Shown piece after piece: positions 46,487 through 56,883 of a stretch of DNA of 64,000 nucleotides. The notes below the pieces were generated by a model that saw only the letters and a list, made by a program, of their open reading frames with translations, was not told the DNA's origin and searched no databases. The position numbers and the translations under genes were made by a program. The DNA comes from Thozetella sp. PMI_491 (Eukaryota; Ascomycota; Sordariomycetes; Chaetosphaeriales; Chaetosphaeriaceae): the NCBI GenBank assembly GCA_021432635.1, contig MU270021.1, positions 814,594-878,593 on the forward strand. The letters run 5' to 3'. Numbering within the stretch: the stretch's first letter is position 1; every line of letters starts with the position of its first letter.

Positions 46487-46654
46487 TGGCCTAGTTGGTC
46501 CCATATGACCCTATTCCCTGGTCCAGAGTGGCCCAGTTGGTCCCATGTGGCCCTATTCCCTGGTCCAGAGTGGCCTAGTTGGTCCCATATGGCCCTATTC
46601 CCTGGTCCAGAGTGGCCTAGTTGGTCCCATATAGCCCTAATCCCTGGCCCAAAT
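46487..46654. repeat. 42-bp minisatellite, four copies
   Basis: Four head-to-tail copies of a 42-bp unit start at 46487, 46529, 46571 and 46613, differing by a few substitutions and with the last copy most diverged. The unit contains GGTCCCATATG and CCTGGTCCAGAG. Because 42 is a multiple of three, the minus strand stays open through the array and encodes 14-residue repeats (IWDQLGHSGPGNRA). This frame is the same as that of the TAP-hydrolase gene, whose stop at 46678 lies just upstream. Confidence 0.9.
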
Positions 46655-46677
46655 AGGCCATGCATGGCCCCGAGATT

Positions 46678-48786
46678 CTAAAAGTGATGCCCAATACGCC
46701 GAGTATGCATCACCGACATGGCGCTGTCCTTGAGGCTCATATCCCGGACGTTAAAGGGGTCCGCCAGCTCCACCATAGCCGCCCAGAGCTTCTCGTCCTC
46801 GGGATCCGCGAACTGGCAGCCCTCATCCCCGCTGGCGACACAGCCCAGGAAGGGCTTCACCTCGGGCTCGCAGACAGCGCCCTCGGCTGGCAGGCTGCCC
46901 GATTGGAAGTACGCGCGGATCGCCTTGCCCGTGCAGATGGACGGGTTGGAGTGCGAGCAGTGGCCCTCGGATGCCTGCTGGAGCACCACACTCCCGGGGA
47001 ATAGCGTTGCGACCCGCCGAGCATTCTGGATCGGCGTGACTGTGTCGTGCGAGTTCCCGATGATGAACAAGGGGCTGGATGTGTTGGCCCACTCCTGCGT
47101 CTGGAAGCTCCAGGCCGGCCGCCACGCCGTCTCGAACCTGCTCCCTAGGCACGACAGCTTGTTCCGGGCCCAGCTGCGGCTGATCCACCGGCTCTGGTCC
47201 CGCAGCGTGCCTAGGTACTGGGAGAAGGCCGGGCGTGTCAGGTTGGTCAGGCCGCCGGCGTCCATGCACGAGATGGCCTGGTTCGGCCCCATCATGGAAA
47301 TGTACGGCACGCATGTGTCGAAGGGGTCGCGGAGCACGCAGGCGGCGGGTGCGAGCGTCGCCTGCTTTCTCTCCACCAGGCCGAGCAGCCCGGGGTCTGT
47401 GGTATTGCGACCCTCGAGCGACTTGAGAAGCCCAAAGAACAACTCTGCGTACGCGAAGGAAAAGTAGAGGGCCGAGAGCAGGTGGAGGTGCATGTCCCCG
47501 TAGGACACGAGCTCCGGACTCGGGTTCTTTCCGTCCACTGACGTCGCCACGGCGATGGGCTCGTCTGCTAGCGAGAGCATGATCGAAGTGAAGCGCTCTT
47601 CTATATCCTTGCCCGAGCTGCCTGTGAAAAGCGGGCACCTCTCGGGCCCGGCTAGGTAGCAGTACTCGCTGAACTTGGACACGATCCGGTCCGCCGTCTG
47701 CAGCTGGGTGAGCCAGCCGCCGGAGAAATGGTCGGCCGGATCGACGACTCCGTCCAGAACAATGCGGTGCACTCTGTCCGGGTGCAAGGCCGAGAAGGTT
47801 GATCCGAGGACTGTTCCGTAACTCTTGCCCCAGTACTGAAGCTTCTCCTTTCCGGGCCGATACGCAGTTCGAGAGAGCACTTCTTCAGCAGATTCGCTGC
47901 TGGAGATTTCTCCCTGAGACACAAGACGCGCCGCCTCCGCCGCCCTCCACTGCGCATCCTTCTCGACGATATCGAGCATATCTTCGACCACCTGCGCGGC
48001 ATTGACGTACTTGAGCTGCTCCCCGCCGGCCTCGACGCTTGTGCAGCTCGCCGACAGCGCCGACGCGCGCGCCCACTCCATTCCGATGATGCTGTCGCTA
48101 TCCCATAGGAGCCCATAGTCTGGGTAGCGCAGCAGCCATGCCTGCTGGGTGAGGCTGTCCGGGAAGCATTTCAGCAGCGGCTCGCTGTTGTTCACCCCGC
48201 GTGGGTCGAACGACAGGATGTCGAAGAACTTGGCGCCGTCCTGATTGGGGACGTTGGGGGACGAGGCGGCATCGACCATGATCTGCAGGTTCTTGCCGTC
48301 GCTGAGGGCCTGGTGGACGCCGGACTCGCCCGGCCCACCGGGATTTATGAGGATGGGCCCGCCATATCGCGGGTCAGTGATCGGGACCTTGGCGGGCAGC
48401 TTGACGACGGCGATGACTAGGTGCTGCGCATTGGTGCTGGTGCGCTCCTCGACGGATGCGTTCCAATTCAGGGGCATCAACAGCCTCGCGCACTGGAAGT
48501 CGCCGAAGCAGGGCGTGTAGCGGAGCGTCGTGTCCGGGACAATGCTGCCCCAGTGGAAGTCAGGGTGGTTTGTTTCCAGAGCCTCGCCTGCTGACGGCGG
48601 CCTTGGCCCTCCAAAGAGGGCGGGGAAGGTGTTCCATGGTAGGTGTGCCCACGTGGCCACGAAGAGGGCGGTGCCGATCGCGGCGACGAGGAGCCGCGCC
48701 GGGGCAGAGCGCTGGTAGGATTTTTGATGCGCTGGCGGCGTCGTCCCGCCATAGACCCCTCGGTCCCAGGCCGGGAGTTTCGACAT
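46678..48786 (-). CDS. TAP-type alpha/beta hydrolase (tripeptidyl-aminopeptidase-like)
   Basis: A single exon of 702 residues from the ATG at 48786. An in-frame ATG at 48864 would add 26 residues without conserved features. A hydrophobic anchor lies at about 31-47 (LLVAAIGTALFVATWAH), so it is probably a membrane-anchored or secreted enzyme. The oxyanion-region motif INPGGPGESG (about 147-156) and FDPRGVNNSEP precede the nucleophile S322 in GKSYGTVLG. The TAP C-terminal domain supplies D581 (IGNSHDTVTP) and H609 (SEGHCSHS). The family includes tripeptidyl aminopeptidases and proline-iminopeptidase-like hydrolases; the exact substrate is not known. The last 60 residues (VASGDEGCQF...) recur as a fragment at 61821-61922. 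Confidence 0.87.
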   Translation of the reverse strand: MSKLPAWDRGVYGGTTPPAHQKSYQRSAPARLLVAAIGTALFVATWAHLPWNTFPALFGGPRPPSAGEALETNHPDFHWGSIVPDTTLRYTPCFGDFQCARLLMPLNWNASVEERTSTNAQHLVIAVVKLPAKVPITDPRYGGPILINPGGPGESGVHQALSDGKNLQIMVDAASSPNVPNQDGAKFFDILSFDPRGVNNSEPLLKCFPDSLTQQAWLLRYPDYGLLWDSDSIIGMEWARASALSASCTSVEAGGEQLKYVNAAQVVEDMLDIVEKDAQWRAAEAARLVSQGEISSSESAEEVLSRTAYRPGKEKLQYWGKSYGTVLGSTFSALHPDRVHRIVLDGVVDPADHFSGGWLTQLQTADRIVSKFSEYCYLAGPERCPLFTGSSGKDIEERFTSIMLSLADEPIAVATSVDGKNPSPELVSYGDMHLHLLSALYFSFAYAELFFGLLKSLEGRNTTDPGLLGLVERKQATLAPAACVLRDPFDTCVPYISMMGPNQAISCMDAGGLTNLTRPAFSQYLGTLRDQSRWISRSWARNKLSCLGSRFETAWRPAWSFQTQEWANTSSPLFIIGNSHDTVTPIQNARRVATLFPGSVVLQQASEGHCSHSNPSICTGKAIRAYFQSGSLPAEGAVCEPEVKPFLGCVASGDEGCQFADPEDEKLWAAMVELADPFNVRDMSLKDSAMSVMHTRRIGHHF

Positions 48787-49787
48787 TGTGTTACACGGCC
48801 ATGGACTCTTGAGGAGAGGATGAATTGCTAAAACACAAGAAAGAAAACAAGAGGGGCGGGCCAAGGAAGGGACCCAAGGAGGGGACCCCAGGGGGGGGGG
48901 GGGGGGGGGGGGAGCGCTTCTTCTAGGGGTCCTTTTTATCTCTTATCAGATTAACATCTGATAAGCAGACATTCGCGACTTTTTTGGACTCAGGGGCGCT
49001 TTGTGGGTGGCAGGCGGCATACGTCTAGTCTCAAAACAGCAAGGCTTGGTCGGGGATCTCCCTTCCCTAACTCGAACGCGGCAGGCAATGGTGCATTTAT
49101 TGTCCTCGTGAGCTCCAGTGGGCTCCCCCAGAGGCTGCTGGAGACCTGGGCCATTGACGTACGCTACCCGCGACGAAGGTGATAAAGGCCAGACAGAGGG
49201 AGCAGAGAGGGAGGGGGCGGCCCACGAGACACGGGGCACAGGGCAGCCCGTGGCTTTGGTCCGTCGCTATCAACACGGAAAACAAAGACGGAAAACATAA
49301 GGGTCGCATTCCAAGCCTATCTCTGGGGGTGGGAAGCACGCGAGCTGGATTTTGAGGCAGAGACTACTGTGTAGAGTGGAGTGCGCCGCTAGACCGGCTG
49401 GGCCTGTCGGGCTTCTGGGGGGCTTCAATCCTCGTATCGGCTATTATTCTAACACAACGCCAACGAAATCTGTCGGTATCGCACTTATTTATCTCTGCTC
49501 CCGTATCAGACACAAAAGTCCCCCGCTATTGCCCCTGAGACATGTCCATACCTCGTGTGGGGCCGTCTTGGCCCTCTGTCTCGAGCATAAGTGATACCGG
49601 CATTTTTTAAGCTCAAATTGGCCCGATATCCTATCCAAAAAAAAAGAAAAAAAAAAAAAAGACAACACCCTCGGTGCGTAGATCCTACCAGGTTTGCTTT
49701 TCCGGCATCGGCACCGGCCAAACCCAGGGTATCCCGCATTCGTTATCGCAAAATAGGCCCTCGGCATCCTGACCAAGCACCCAGTCC
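48787..49787. other. Intergenic with a 22-base G run
   Basis: Promoter of the TAP-type hydrolase gene and 3' flank of the oxalate decarboxylase gene. Holds a poly-G tract at 48891-48912 and a poly-A-rich patch near 49638-49660. No gene seen. Confidence 0.5.
48891..48912. repeat. Poly-G tract (22 G)
   Basis: An unbroken run of 22 G, about 105 bases upstream of the TAP-hydrolase start on the opposite strand. Its length in the genome is uncertain because such runs are prone to sequencing error. Confidence 0.85.
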
Positions 49788-51343
49788 TCACTTGAGGTCG
49801 GCCCATGCAGTAGCAGGAGCGGCCGGGTCGCCGTCCGGCAGCGTAACCTCGTCCTTGTCGGCGTTCTTGACCTTCTCCCAGAAGATCTCGCCGCTCGCGG
49901 GGTCGTCGGCGAACAAGTGGTCCACGACCATCTTCTTGGGCGTCTCGCCCATCCACTGGAACAGCGAGAAGTCGCGGAACTCGTCGGCGCGGAACACCTC
50001 GAGCATCTCGATGGGCTCGTCGCCGATGTTCTCGACAAAGTGGCCCATGTTGCGCGGCACGATGCCCACGTCGCCCGGCACGTAGTCGAAGGTCCGGGCG
50101 GTGCCCTCGGACGCGAAGATGGTGATGCGGCCGCGGCCCTTGAGGAAGAAGTTCCACTCGTCGGCGTTGGGGTGCCAGTGCATCTCGCGGATCGCGCCGG
50201 GCTCAATGGTCACGTGGGCTGCTGCGATCGTCTTGGAGATGGGGAAGTTCTTGGAGTCGGCGATGCGCACCTCGCCGCCGCTGGTCTTCTTGGGCTCCTG
50301 GTCGAGGAACCGGTGGGTGAAGTTGTACTTGGACTTCTTGACGTTCTTGCCAGTGGGCTTCTCCTCCTCAATGGAGCCTGGCTGCGTGCCCTGGAAGATG
50401 TACTTCTCGCCGTCGGGGATGTGGGCAAAGATCTCGGGCGCCAGGTTGAAGTTCTTGGATATGACCGACTTGGGTGTGTGCGCTGCCATGCGCGTCAGCA
50501 GTCCGTCCACGTCACAGGTAAAAATAAAAATAGAAATAAAAATTAAAAAACGGAGGAGGGGTGAGTGCTTACCGAGCCAGTCGGTGAGGATAAACGTCGA
50601 CTCCTCCGAGAAGCCGCCGTCGTCGAAGATGAGGAGGAACTCGGTGCCGTTGGTGCTGAGTCCCTGCAGTGAGTGGGGCACACCGCTAGGGAAGTACCAT
50701 AGGTCGCCCTTCTTGAGATCGTCGATGAAGTTGCCGCCCTCGTAGTCAATGGCTGTAACCCGGACCTCGCCGTCCAGCACGTATGCCCACTCGGCCTCCT
50801 TGTGCCAGTGCAGCTCCCGGATGACGCCCTGGTCGAGCCTCATGTTGACGCTGGCCAGCTCAACGCTGGTGCCGAGCTCGCGGACGGTTGTCTGGCGGGT
50901 CCATCCGCCCTCCTGCACGCCGGCGAAGGTCAGCAAGCGGCCCGGCGCGGGGCGTCGGCCGGAACGGGCAGGGCACTCACCTCAATGCGCACATGCGAGT
51001 CGGCGAAGCTCCACCGCATGTTGGCCAGGTTCCCGTGGTCGGTGCTGGGCGGGCGCACCAGGTCGGGGCTCTGGCGGGAGCGCTCACGGTTCCACGGCCC
51101 CAGGACCGAGGCGCCTAAGCCATTGCGATACGGCAGGGGGTCTAGCTCGTCGCCGATGGCATCCACGGCCTTGTCCAGTGGGTCCTTGTAGCCCGGCTGG
51201 TAGGGATTCTCTACATTGCGGTATTTGGCGGGCAGGGGCTTGCCGTCTAGGAGCCGCTGGCGGGGGCTATCTTGGACCGGCACCGCGAGGCCAAGCTCGG
51301 CCAGGAGCGCGGTGGCGAGAAAGAAGGGGGATGTGAGATGCAT
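49788..51343 (-). CDS. Oxalate decarboxylase, bicupin
   Basis: Exons inferred: 51343-50981, 50912-50573 and 50482-49788 (465 residues). A signal peptide covers about residues 1-20 (MHLTSPFFLATALLAELGLA). Cupin 1 has the metal ligands H156, H158, E162 (ELHWHKEAEW) and H201 (GVPHSLQGL). Cupin 2 has H336, H338, E343 (MHWHPNADEW) and H382 (NMGHFVENIG). Both cupins thus keep the complete 3-His-1-Glu Mn site. The enzyme splits oxalate to formate and CO2, outside the cell or at the wall, and is typical of oxalate-handling and wood- or plant-associated fungi. Intron 2 (50483-50572) is 90 nt with no in-frame stop; removing it gives the family-like TDWLAHTPKSVIS join. Confidence 0.93.
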
Positions 51344-52534
51344 TGGAAGTGGCAATTGGCAATTGCGGCCTACCAGGGCTGCTGTGCTAGGTCCGTTGAG
51401 AAGAGCAGAGGGGGGAGGAGCTGCGAGAGCATGCGGTCTTTGGGGACGGGGGACACCGGGAGCATACACTTAAAGCGACGGGCGAAGCACACGCGCCCCG
51501 CCTGTAGCTCGTGCATGGTGTGCTCCAATAATACCGAGGTGACGTCCTGGAGTTGAAGCAGCTCCCCCCCCTGCCCCCCTGCCCCCCGGTCACTCCCGGG
51601 CCACTTTCACCCACCCTTACTGATCTCCTCTTTTTGGCCTGGGGTGGCCCTGGCTTGACTGGGTCTACCCCGCGAAAGTCGCGAATTAGGTTAGCAACCC
51701 CGCTGGCCTTGCAGCGTGGTTGGTGCCTTCGTCCGTCTCCCCGAGAAGGCGGCAGTGGTCCGAGATATCTCAACCACCGCTGACGCCGAACCCCGAGTGG
51801 CGCCCGAGATTTCTACTTTTAGTTTGTCCGGGAGGTGGGATCTTGTAACACATTGGACCTTGCTTCAGGTGTGGTCGCATGCTGGAATTCAGCTTCTCGG
51901 GCCGCTAATTGGCGGGTTCCTGCCCTGCATTTACCCCTTGCAACGGCCAAAGTCGAGACCGTACCTCGCACGACCTCGCGGGGAAGCACTGTACAATACG
52001 ACCTCTGCTTCTTCGTCGCCAGATCTGAGATATTGAATGCGATCTAACGATAAAAGGCCCTTTTTGGCTCGGGGTTGGCCGTTTTGGCCCGCTGCTGGCC
52101 CTGTAAGCTCTCTGTATCTCTTTGTGCCCCATCATACCTAGGTCGTAAGCATGAGACAATAGCTACCCACCCCCTGTCTTGTACTAAACCGACAAAACAT
52201 ACAGGGTATGTGCTGGACTGTGGTGTACTGTGGTGTACTGTACAGTACCTGCCGGCGGGGTTGGGGGCTAGTGATTACACGGGGCGCCACGCGGTGACGT
52301 AAATAGCTGCATAGACTATGCCGGTCGCTCACCGTACCTTGTGCGGAAGGACAAGGTCCAAATGTGGGGTAAGAGCTCCGGTCGAGCTCCTCGGCTCGTG
52401 GACGCATTTGTCTCAGGGCCTATAGACATTTCCGCTTCCTCCCCCCCCTTTTCGACAGGAGCTCCTAGACACCCTCCTTTACCCAGCTTGCATCCAGATC
52501 TCTTTGGCCGCCACCCATTCTCTACTCTTGAGCC
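51344..52534. other. Intergenic between divergent genes
   Basis: Holds the promoters of the oxalate decarboxylase and DUF1275 genes. Open frames present are short and featureless. A C-rich run lies at about 51566-51597. Confidence 0.5.
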
Positions 52535-53418
52535 ATGGCTTCAGCTCCTTCATACGGCACCGTAAACCAGTCCGCGAACGGCACCCGATCCGGCGGCGAT
52601 GAAGAGCAGCCTCTGCTCGGACAGCCCCCGCGGAGGTCGAAATGGCTCCAGAACCTAGTCGTCGATGTCCACCGAGACTGGGCAGACGTAGTGCTTCTCC
52701 TGTGCTATATCATCACAGGGCTGCTCGACAGCGCCTCAATCTCGACCTGGGGCTCTTTCGTCTCCATGCAAACAGGTGACTTCACACTTAGACAACCCGA
52801 TGTGCACGCACGTGTCCATAGGCCGGCCACACACTGACTCGTATCCTCCGTCTAGGAAACACCGTCTACATCGGCCTCGGTCTGGCAGCCCCGGCCGAGT
52901 CGACGCGCTGGATCAAGTCGGGAACCTCGTTGATCTCGTTTTGTATCGGCTCCTTCTTCTTCAGCCGCTTCCACCGCTTCTTCTCCCCTAGCCGCCGCTG
53001 GGTCCTCTGCGCATCCTTCCTTATGCAGATGCTTTTCATCGTCGCTGCTGCCGCGATCCTCACGTGGGCTCCCATCTCGCCGCGTGAGACAGCCTGGACC
53101 GTTTTAGTCCCTATCGCTTTGGTCGCCTTCCAGAGCTGCGGCCAGGCCGTCACTAGCAGGGCTCTCAAGTATAACGCCTTGACTAGCGTCGTGCTGACGA
53201 GCATCTACTGCGACTTGTTCTCCGATGCCGAGCTCTTTGCAGTGCGCAACGCTGAGCGGAACCGCCGCGTCGGCGCCCCGGTCTTGCTCCTATTCGGCGC
53301 CATCATGGGAGGCCTGCTCGCTCACAGCACCATCGGAACCGCCGGCGTCTTGTGGATCGCTGCCGTGCTGAAGTTCCTGGTTGTGATCTGCTGGTACCTG
53401 TGGCCGGCTGCCAACTAG
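52535..53418 (+). CDS. DUF1275 (YoaK-like) membrane protein
   Basis: Two exons, 52535-52775 and 52856-53418, give 267 residues. After a hydrophilic head (residues 1-45), helices follow: DVVLLLCYIITGLLDSASI (about 51-69, with the family-typical GLLDS), then WGSFVSMQTGNTVYIGLGLA across the intron, SLISFCIGSFFFSRF, LCASFLMQMLFIVAAAAIL and VLVPIALVAFQSCGQAV. The block ALTSVVLTSIYCDLFSD is also typical of DUF1275. The family is a five-to-six-helix membrane protein of unknown transport role, common in fungi and bacteria. Confidence 0.88.
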
Positions 53419-53800
53419 CTTATCGATTCTCGTATCCAGCATGCTGGGGAAGTTCGCGGTGGGGTCTAGTTATGGTGGTTAGATGTCCAACAAGAATAGT
53501 AAGAGTTCCAAAAGAAGCGATGATGTGCCATGTCGACGGCGCAAAGTGGGACGGATCCTCTAAGGAGGGCGGTCCGGCTTCCTAAGACACGTGCTTGACG
53601 GTCCCCTCCCTAGTGCCTGTACCCAGATGTCGAGGTTACAGCCAATTACTTCACACCAGGCGCTCCCCCCCACTGGCTCCTCCAATCAAGCAGTACGGCC
53701 GATGATGGGGATGATGATGATGATGATGTCTTTTACGCCGTGTAGGCGGACAGGGCTAATCCTGCTGCCTGTTTCGCCCCCTATGAGGCATCTGGTGCTT
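53419..53800. other. Intergenic with ATG-type microsatellite
   Basis: 3' flank of the DUF1275 gene. Contains a short (GAT)n run at about 53702-53727. No gene. Confidence 0.5.
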
Positions 53801-55260
53801 AGATACTTTAAATATAGATAGGGTATAAGTCTAGGATTTTAAGGCTGGGGCTAAATTTGTAAGCTCTCCTGTAAGAAAGGGCTGAGCTGATTATTAAGGG
53901 GTTGTTTTGCTATAAGGCAGTCTTTTCTAGTAGATTGGAAATAAGTAAATAAGAGTGTAATACCACGGTATCAAGTCCCCGGGAGGGGTCACTAGTGTGG
54001 GCAAGGAGTTGGGGGAACAGGTAACTGTATTTCAACCGTAGCTGTGCTGCTAGACTTGCGCTTGCAGGAGGGAAGTCCTCCTGCGGCGCGGCGCGCTCAG
54101 CCGGTCCGCTTATGGAGCCAACTCTTAACGCTACCGGATTGGGCACGGAACGCCCCGGGTTTCCACCTGTAGTACGTTAGTTGCCCCAACTGTAATAGGC
54201 ATCTTATTACAAAGAGAGTAGGGGGATCTATGCTACTGTCCTTCTAGGAGTAGGGGGGCTGTAAGGGCTTCCTTAGTTGTATATAGTGTAAGGTTTCATT
54301 TATGAGCTGGTTTTATAGCCCTTCTATACTATCCTTCTTTGTGGTACTATATCTGGGGCAGATTTTGCTATAAAAGTTAGTAATTATAAAGAACACTAAG
54401 AATGTCTTGGGCTTTTTTAGAGGAGGTATTGTAAGGCGTTGCTGTTAGTTTTAGGTGGGGATCTAGTAAAGTCTAGCTATTTGTATTTGGTGATAGGTGA
54501 TTAGGTGGTTAGGGGCTTTTTCTGTGTTGTATGAGTAGATTAGGTGGGTGTTGTTATGCTTGAAGTGTTTATAATAGTGAGTAAAGTCCTTGTGTCCTAA
54601 CTATACTACTAGGAGGTGGTGTAGTATGGGGTAGGGGAGCTTGAGTTTCTTTAGGTACTTAGCTGCTGCTGTATGGCTGTGTTTCTAATAGCTGTTGTTC
54701 TTAGCTGTGTAGAGGTTTTACTATTTGGTAAACGCTAGCATATAGGCAGCTCTAGCGATCCTTGTATGGTAGGTAACCGTTGGTAGCGCCCTAGGTGGTT
54801 CTGGAAGCCTTATCCCCTTTTTTGCCAGTTTGTCTGCAAGCTTGTTGCCATTAATGCCTGTGTACTCCAACGCCTACCGGACATGTACCACCCCACGTGT
54901 AGCGGCCGCCACCTTTTGGAACTGAATGAAGGCGGCTTGTAAGGAGGCCGAGGGCATTCCGGTCAGGCCTTGGATGACGGAGGTGTTATCTAGACACGCT
55001 TGTATAGTGGTGTCGTCCGTGGTGATGCGCGTGGCTCGGACGAGCCCGTGTCCCGCTCCCTCGGCTTCGGCATCAAAGACCACGGCCTTGCCGAGGCGGC
55101 GGCATGCAGTACGGCCGATATCTGGCTCTGTCTCGCGTCGGACAGGTAGCAGAGAAAGTGAATGTGGTGACCCTCTACCATTATATCGACACACTCTTGA
55201 GTGTGGCCGAACGCGAAGCTAGACACGGCAGAGTTTCCTATCTCTATCCGCCTTATACAA
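53801..55260 (-). mobile_element. Degenerate non-LTR retrotransposon (LINE), RNase H end, RIP-like
   Basis: The minus-strand frame at about 55194-54874 carries an RNase H domain: AVVFDAEAEGAGHGLVRA with the acidic AE motif, then IQACLDNTSVI. It continues past an in-frame TAG as ALEYTGINGNKLADKLAKKG, matching the usual W-x-P-G-H-x-G-I-x-G-N-E-x-A-D block. Here the Trp is TAG and the His is TAC. The flank 53801-54870 is strongly T-rich on the plus strand (A-rich on the minus) with no coding frame, as expected from C-to-T repeat-induced mutation on a former coding copy. The reverse-transcriptase part and element ends were not found, so the limits given are rough. Confidence 0.65.
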
Positions 55261-55279
55261 TTTCGTTTTAAATTATCTG

Positions 55280-55531
55280 GTGATACAGGAAGGGATAAGC
55301 ATTGCTTGTCATAAGAAAGCTGTTGCTCATTTAGAGGACCTAACATTTATTATTTCTCGCCCGTACTGCCCCAACTATCTCAACACCTTCTCGAACATGA
55401 GATCCGTTCTCAATCTGACTCTGTACATGGTCCTTGTCACCGACCTTTGTGGCCGTGGCTGCAAGATCGCCCGAAACCGCCAACCACCAGAATACATGTG
55501 TCTGCGCTGGGAGGATGTCTCTGTTACGTAA
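55280..55531 (+). pseudogene. Possible fragment of a fungal tyrosine-recombinase-like protein
   Basis: An open frame without a convincing ATG start contains LEDLTFIISRPYC, NMRSVLNLTLYMVLVTDLCGRG and PEYMCLRWEDVSV. The order (hydrophobic helix, GRG...AR, then L-R-W-E-D-V) resembles the catalytic core region of fungal FluG/DUF3435-type tyrosine recombinases (Crypton or Starship relatives). The frame ends in TAA with no continuation found. The similarity is a visual impression and the fragment lies beside a dead retrotransposon. Confidence 0.35.
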
Positions 55532-55819
55532 CCAGGGGGCTACCTCAGCTCACCAGGCTGCCCCGCTAACTTAGCTAGCTTTCTCCAGACATCATCAAAC
55601 AATTGCACTCGCTCCTTACTAGCTGTGATGGTTTGCTGTTCTCACCGCATCCTAGGCATGCATGTGCGCCTCAGCGGCAATTTATCTATGCAACTGCTAC
55701 TTTGGGGGTATGCAAGACAAAAGAACGCCCTACTCTGTTTGGCAACCTATCCCCCGCTCTCCAGTAGATTGGCTGATATGGTATGCCTGATTCTCTTTGC
55801 CCGTAGCTCATCGTTCCTA
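55532..55819. other. Intergenic, no gene seen
   Basis: Between the possible recombinase fragment and the doubtful gene at 55820. No coherent coding sequence. Confidence 0.4.
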
Positions 55820-56260
55820 TCATAGCCTGATTCTCCCCCCTACCCCGAGGTCCAGGACGTACCGGCGCAGCAATAACCTCACCTGATTCAGCGGAACGCC
55901 GTACTGAGGTATCGCGTCTCGCTCTCCCAGCGAGTAGAGAATCTTTCTCGCCTGGATCTCATCTATTGCGTATATCTCACCCGTGGTCTCAGGGAAGTTG
56001 TAGAATGGCGAGCCAGTCCGCGAATCCAGGAGCGGCTGGATGGCTACGGTCATGGCGAGGATGTCGCAGGCCGAGGCGTGGCGCAATCTATGGCCGTTTC
56101 TTCTGGCGATTCTTCTGTTCTCATGACGTACCCAGTTATGCATCTTGCGTGCGTTAAGGCGAGACAATTCCTCCCCTGTGACGTTCCAGGTCGGGGTATA
56201 GGACCGGACATGGGACCGAAAACTGGCTAGGCGGGCGGAGCGAGCGGTCGAAATGCTCAT
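55820..56260 (-). CDS. Hypothetical protein, doubtful
   Basis: A minus-strand frame of 146 residues (MSISTARSARLASFRSHVRS...). It has plausible composition, including NARKMHNWVRHENRRIARRN and FYNFPETTGEIYAIDEIQARK, but no known domain. A GTGAGG donor at 55882 could end an exon after PLNQ. A second frame just upstream (56462-56154) begins MGNTCSQ, a possible N-myristoylation start, and overlaps it by about 100 bases in another phase. I could not find a clean splice joining the two. It may be one gene, two small genes or decayed sequence. Confidence 0.3.
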   Translation of the reverse strand: MSISTARSARLASFRSHVRSYTPTWNVTGEELSRLNARKMHNWVRHENRRIARRNGHRLRHASACDILAMTVAIQPLLDSRTGSPFYNFPETTGEIYAIDEIQARKILYSLGERDAIPQYGVPLNQVRLLLRRYVLDLGVGGRIRL

Positions 56261-56462
56261 AATATGGAGGAGGATTTCCTTCTAGCATTGTTGAGCTTGA
56301 GGCGCTCGCATATGCTTCTTTTTGTTTTTCCTGGCACAAAGTATTCTTTGCTCTGGATTCGATGAGGGATTCCTGTCTCGCCTGAAGTATGCAGCTGAGT
56401 TCTTGGCTTCTTGATAGGCATGACGTATCTTCGTCGTAGGTTTGACTACAAGTGTTGCCCAT

Positions 56463-56883
56463 GGCAGGAACTAGCGTATGGGACAGGGGGAGTATCGGGT
56501 TTTGGTAATGTAAGCCAAGTATTCAGAAATCTGGGGTAGTAGGTTGCAATTGCATACTGGTCTTCTGGAAAGTCACCGTGTGGTACCTTGATGGTCTTAA
56601 TTCTGGAAGAACACCCACTGGAGAAAACCGGGAAAGTCCATATCTACAGAGCAGCGAGGTGGTGGGCATCACCGGAGAGACTACGCTAAGCACCTTGGCT
56701 GACGGAAAAGCAAATTTTATGGCATTCATGTCATAACGATCTCCGTTGCCGGGTCCCCCGACGCCGTCCATCCTTGTAGTATCTCCGAAGAGATCCACGG
56801 TCCTTACAAACCCTATTAAGCTCGGCCCCTGGCCCTAGAATAGAAGAATCACTCGATGCTCGCACCCCATGCTGACACCCCGC
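56463..56883. other. Intergenic, no supported gene
   Basis: Lies between the doubtful gene and the 3' end of the cutinase gene. A 91-codon minus-strand frame at 56523-56798 lacks features. Confidence 0.45.
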
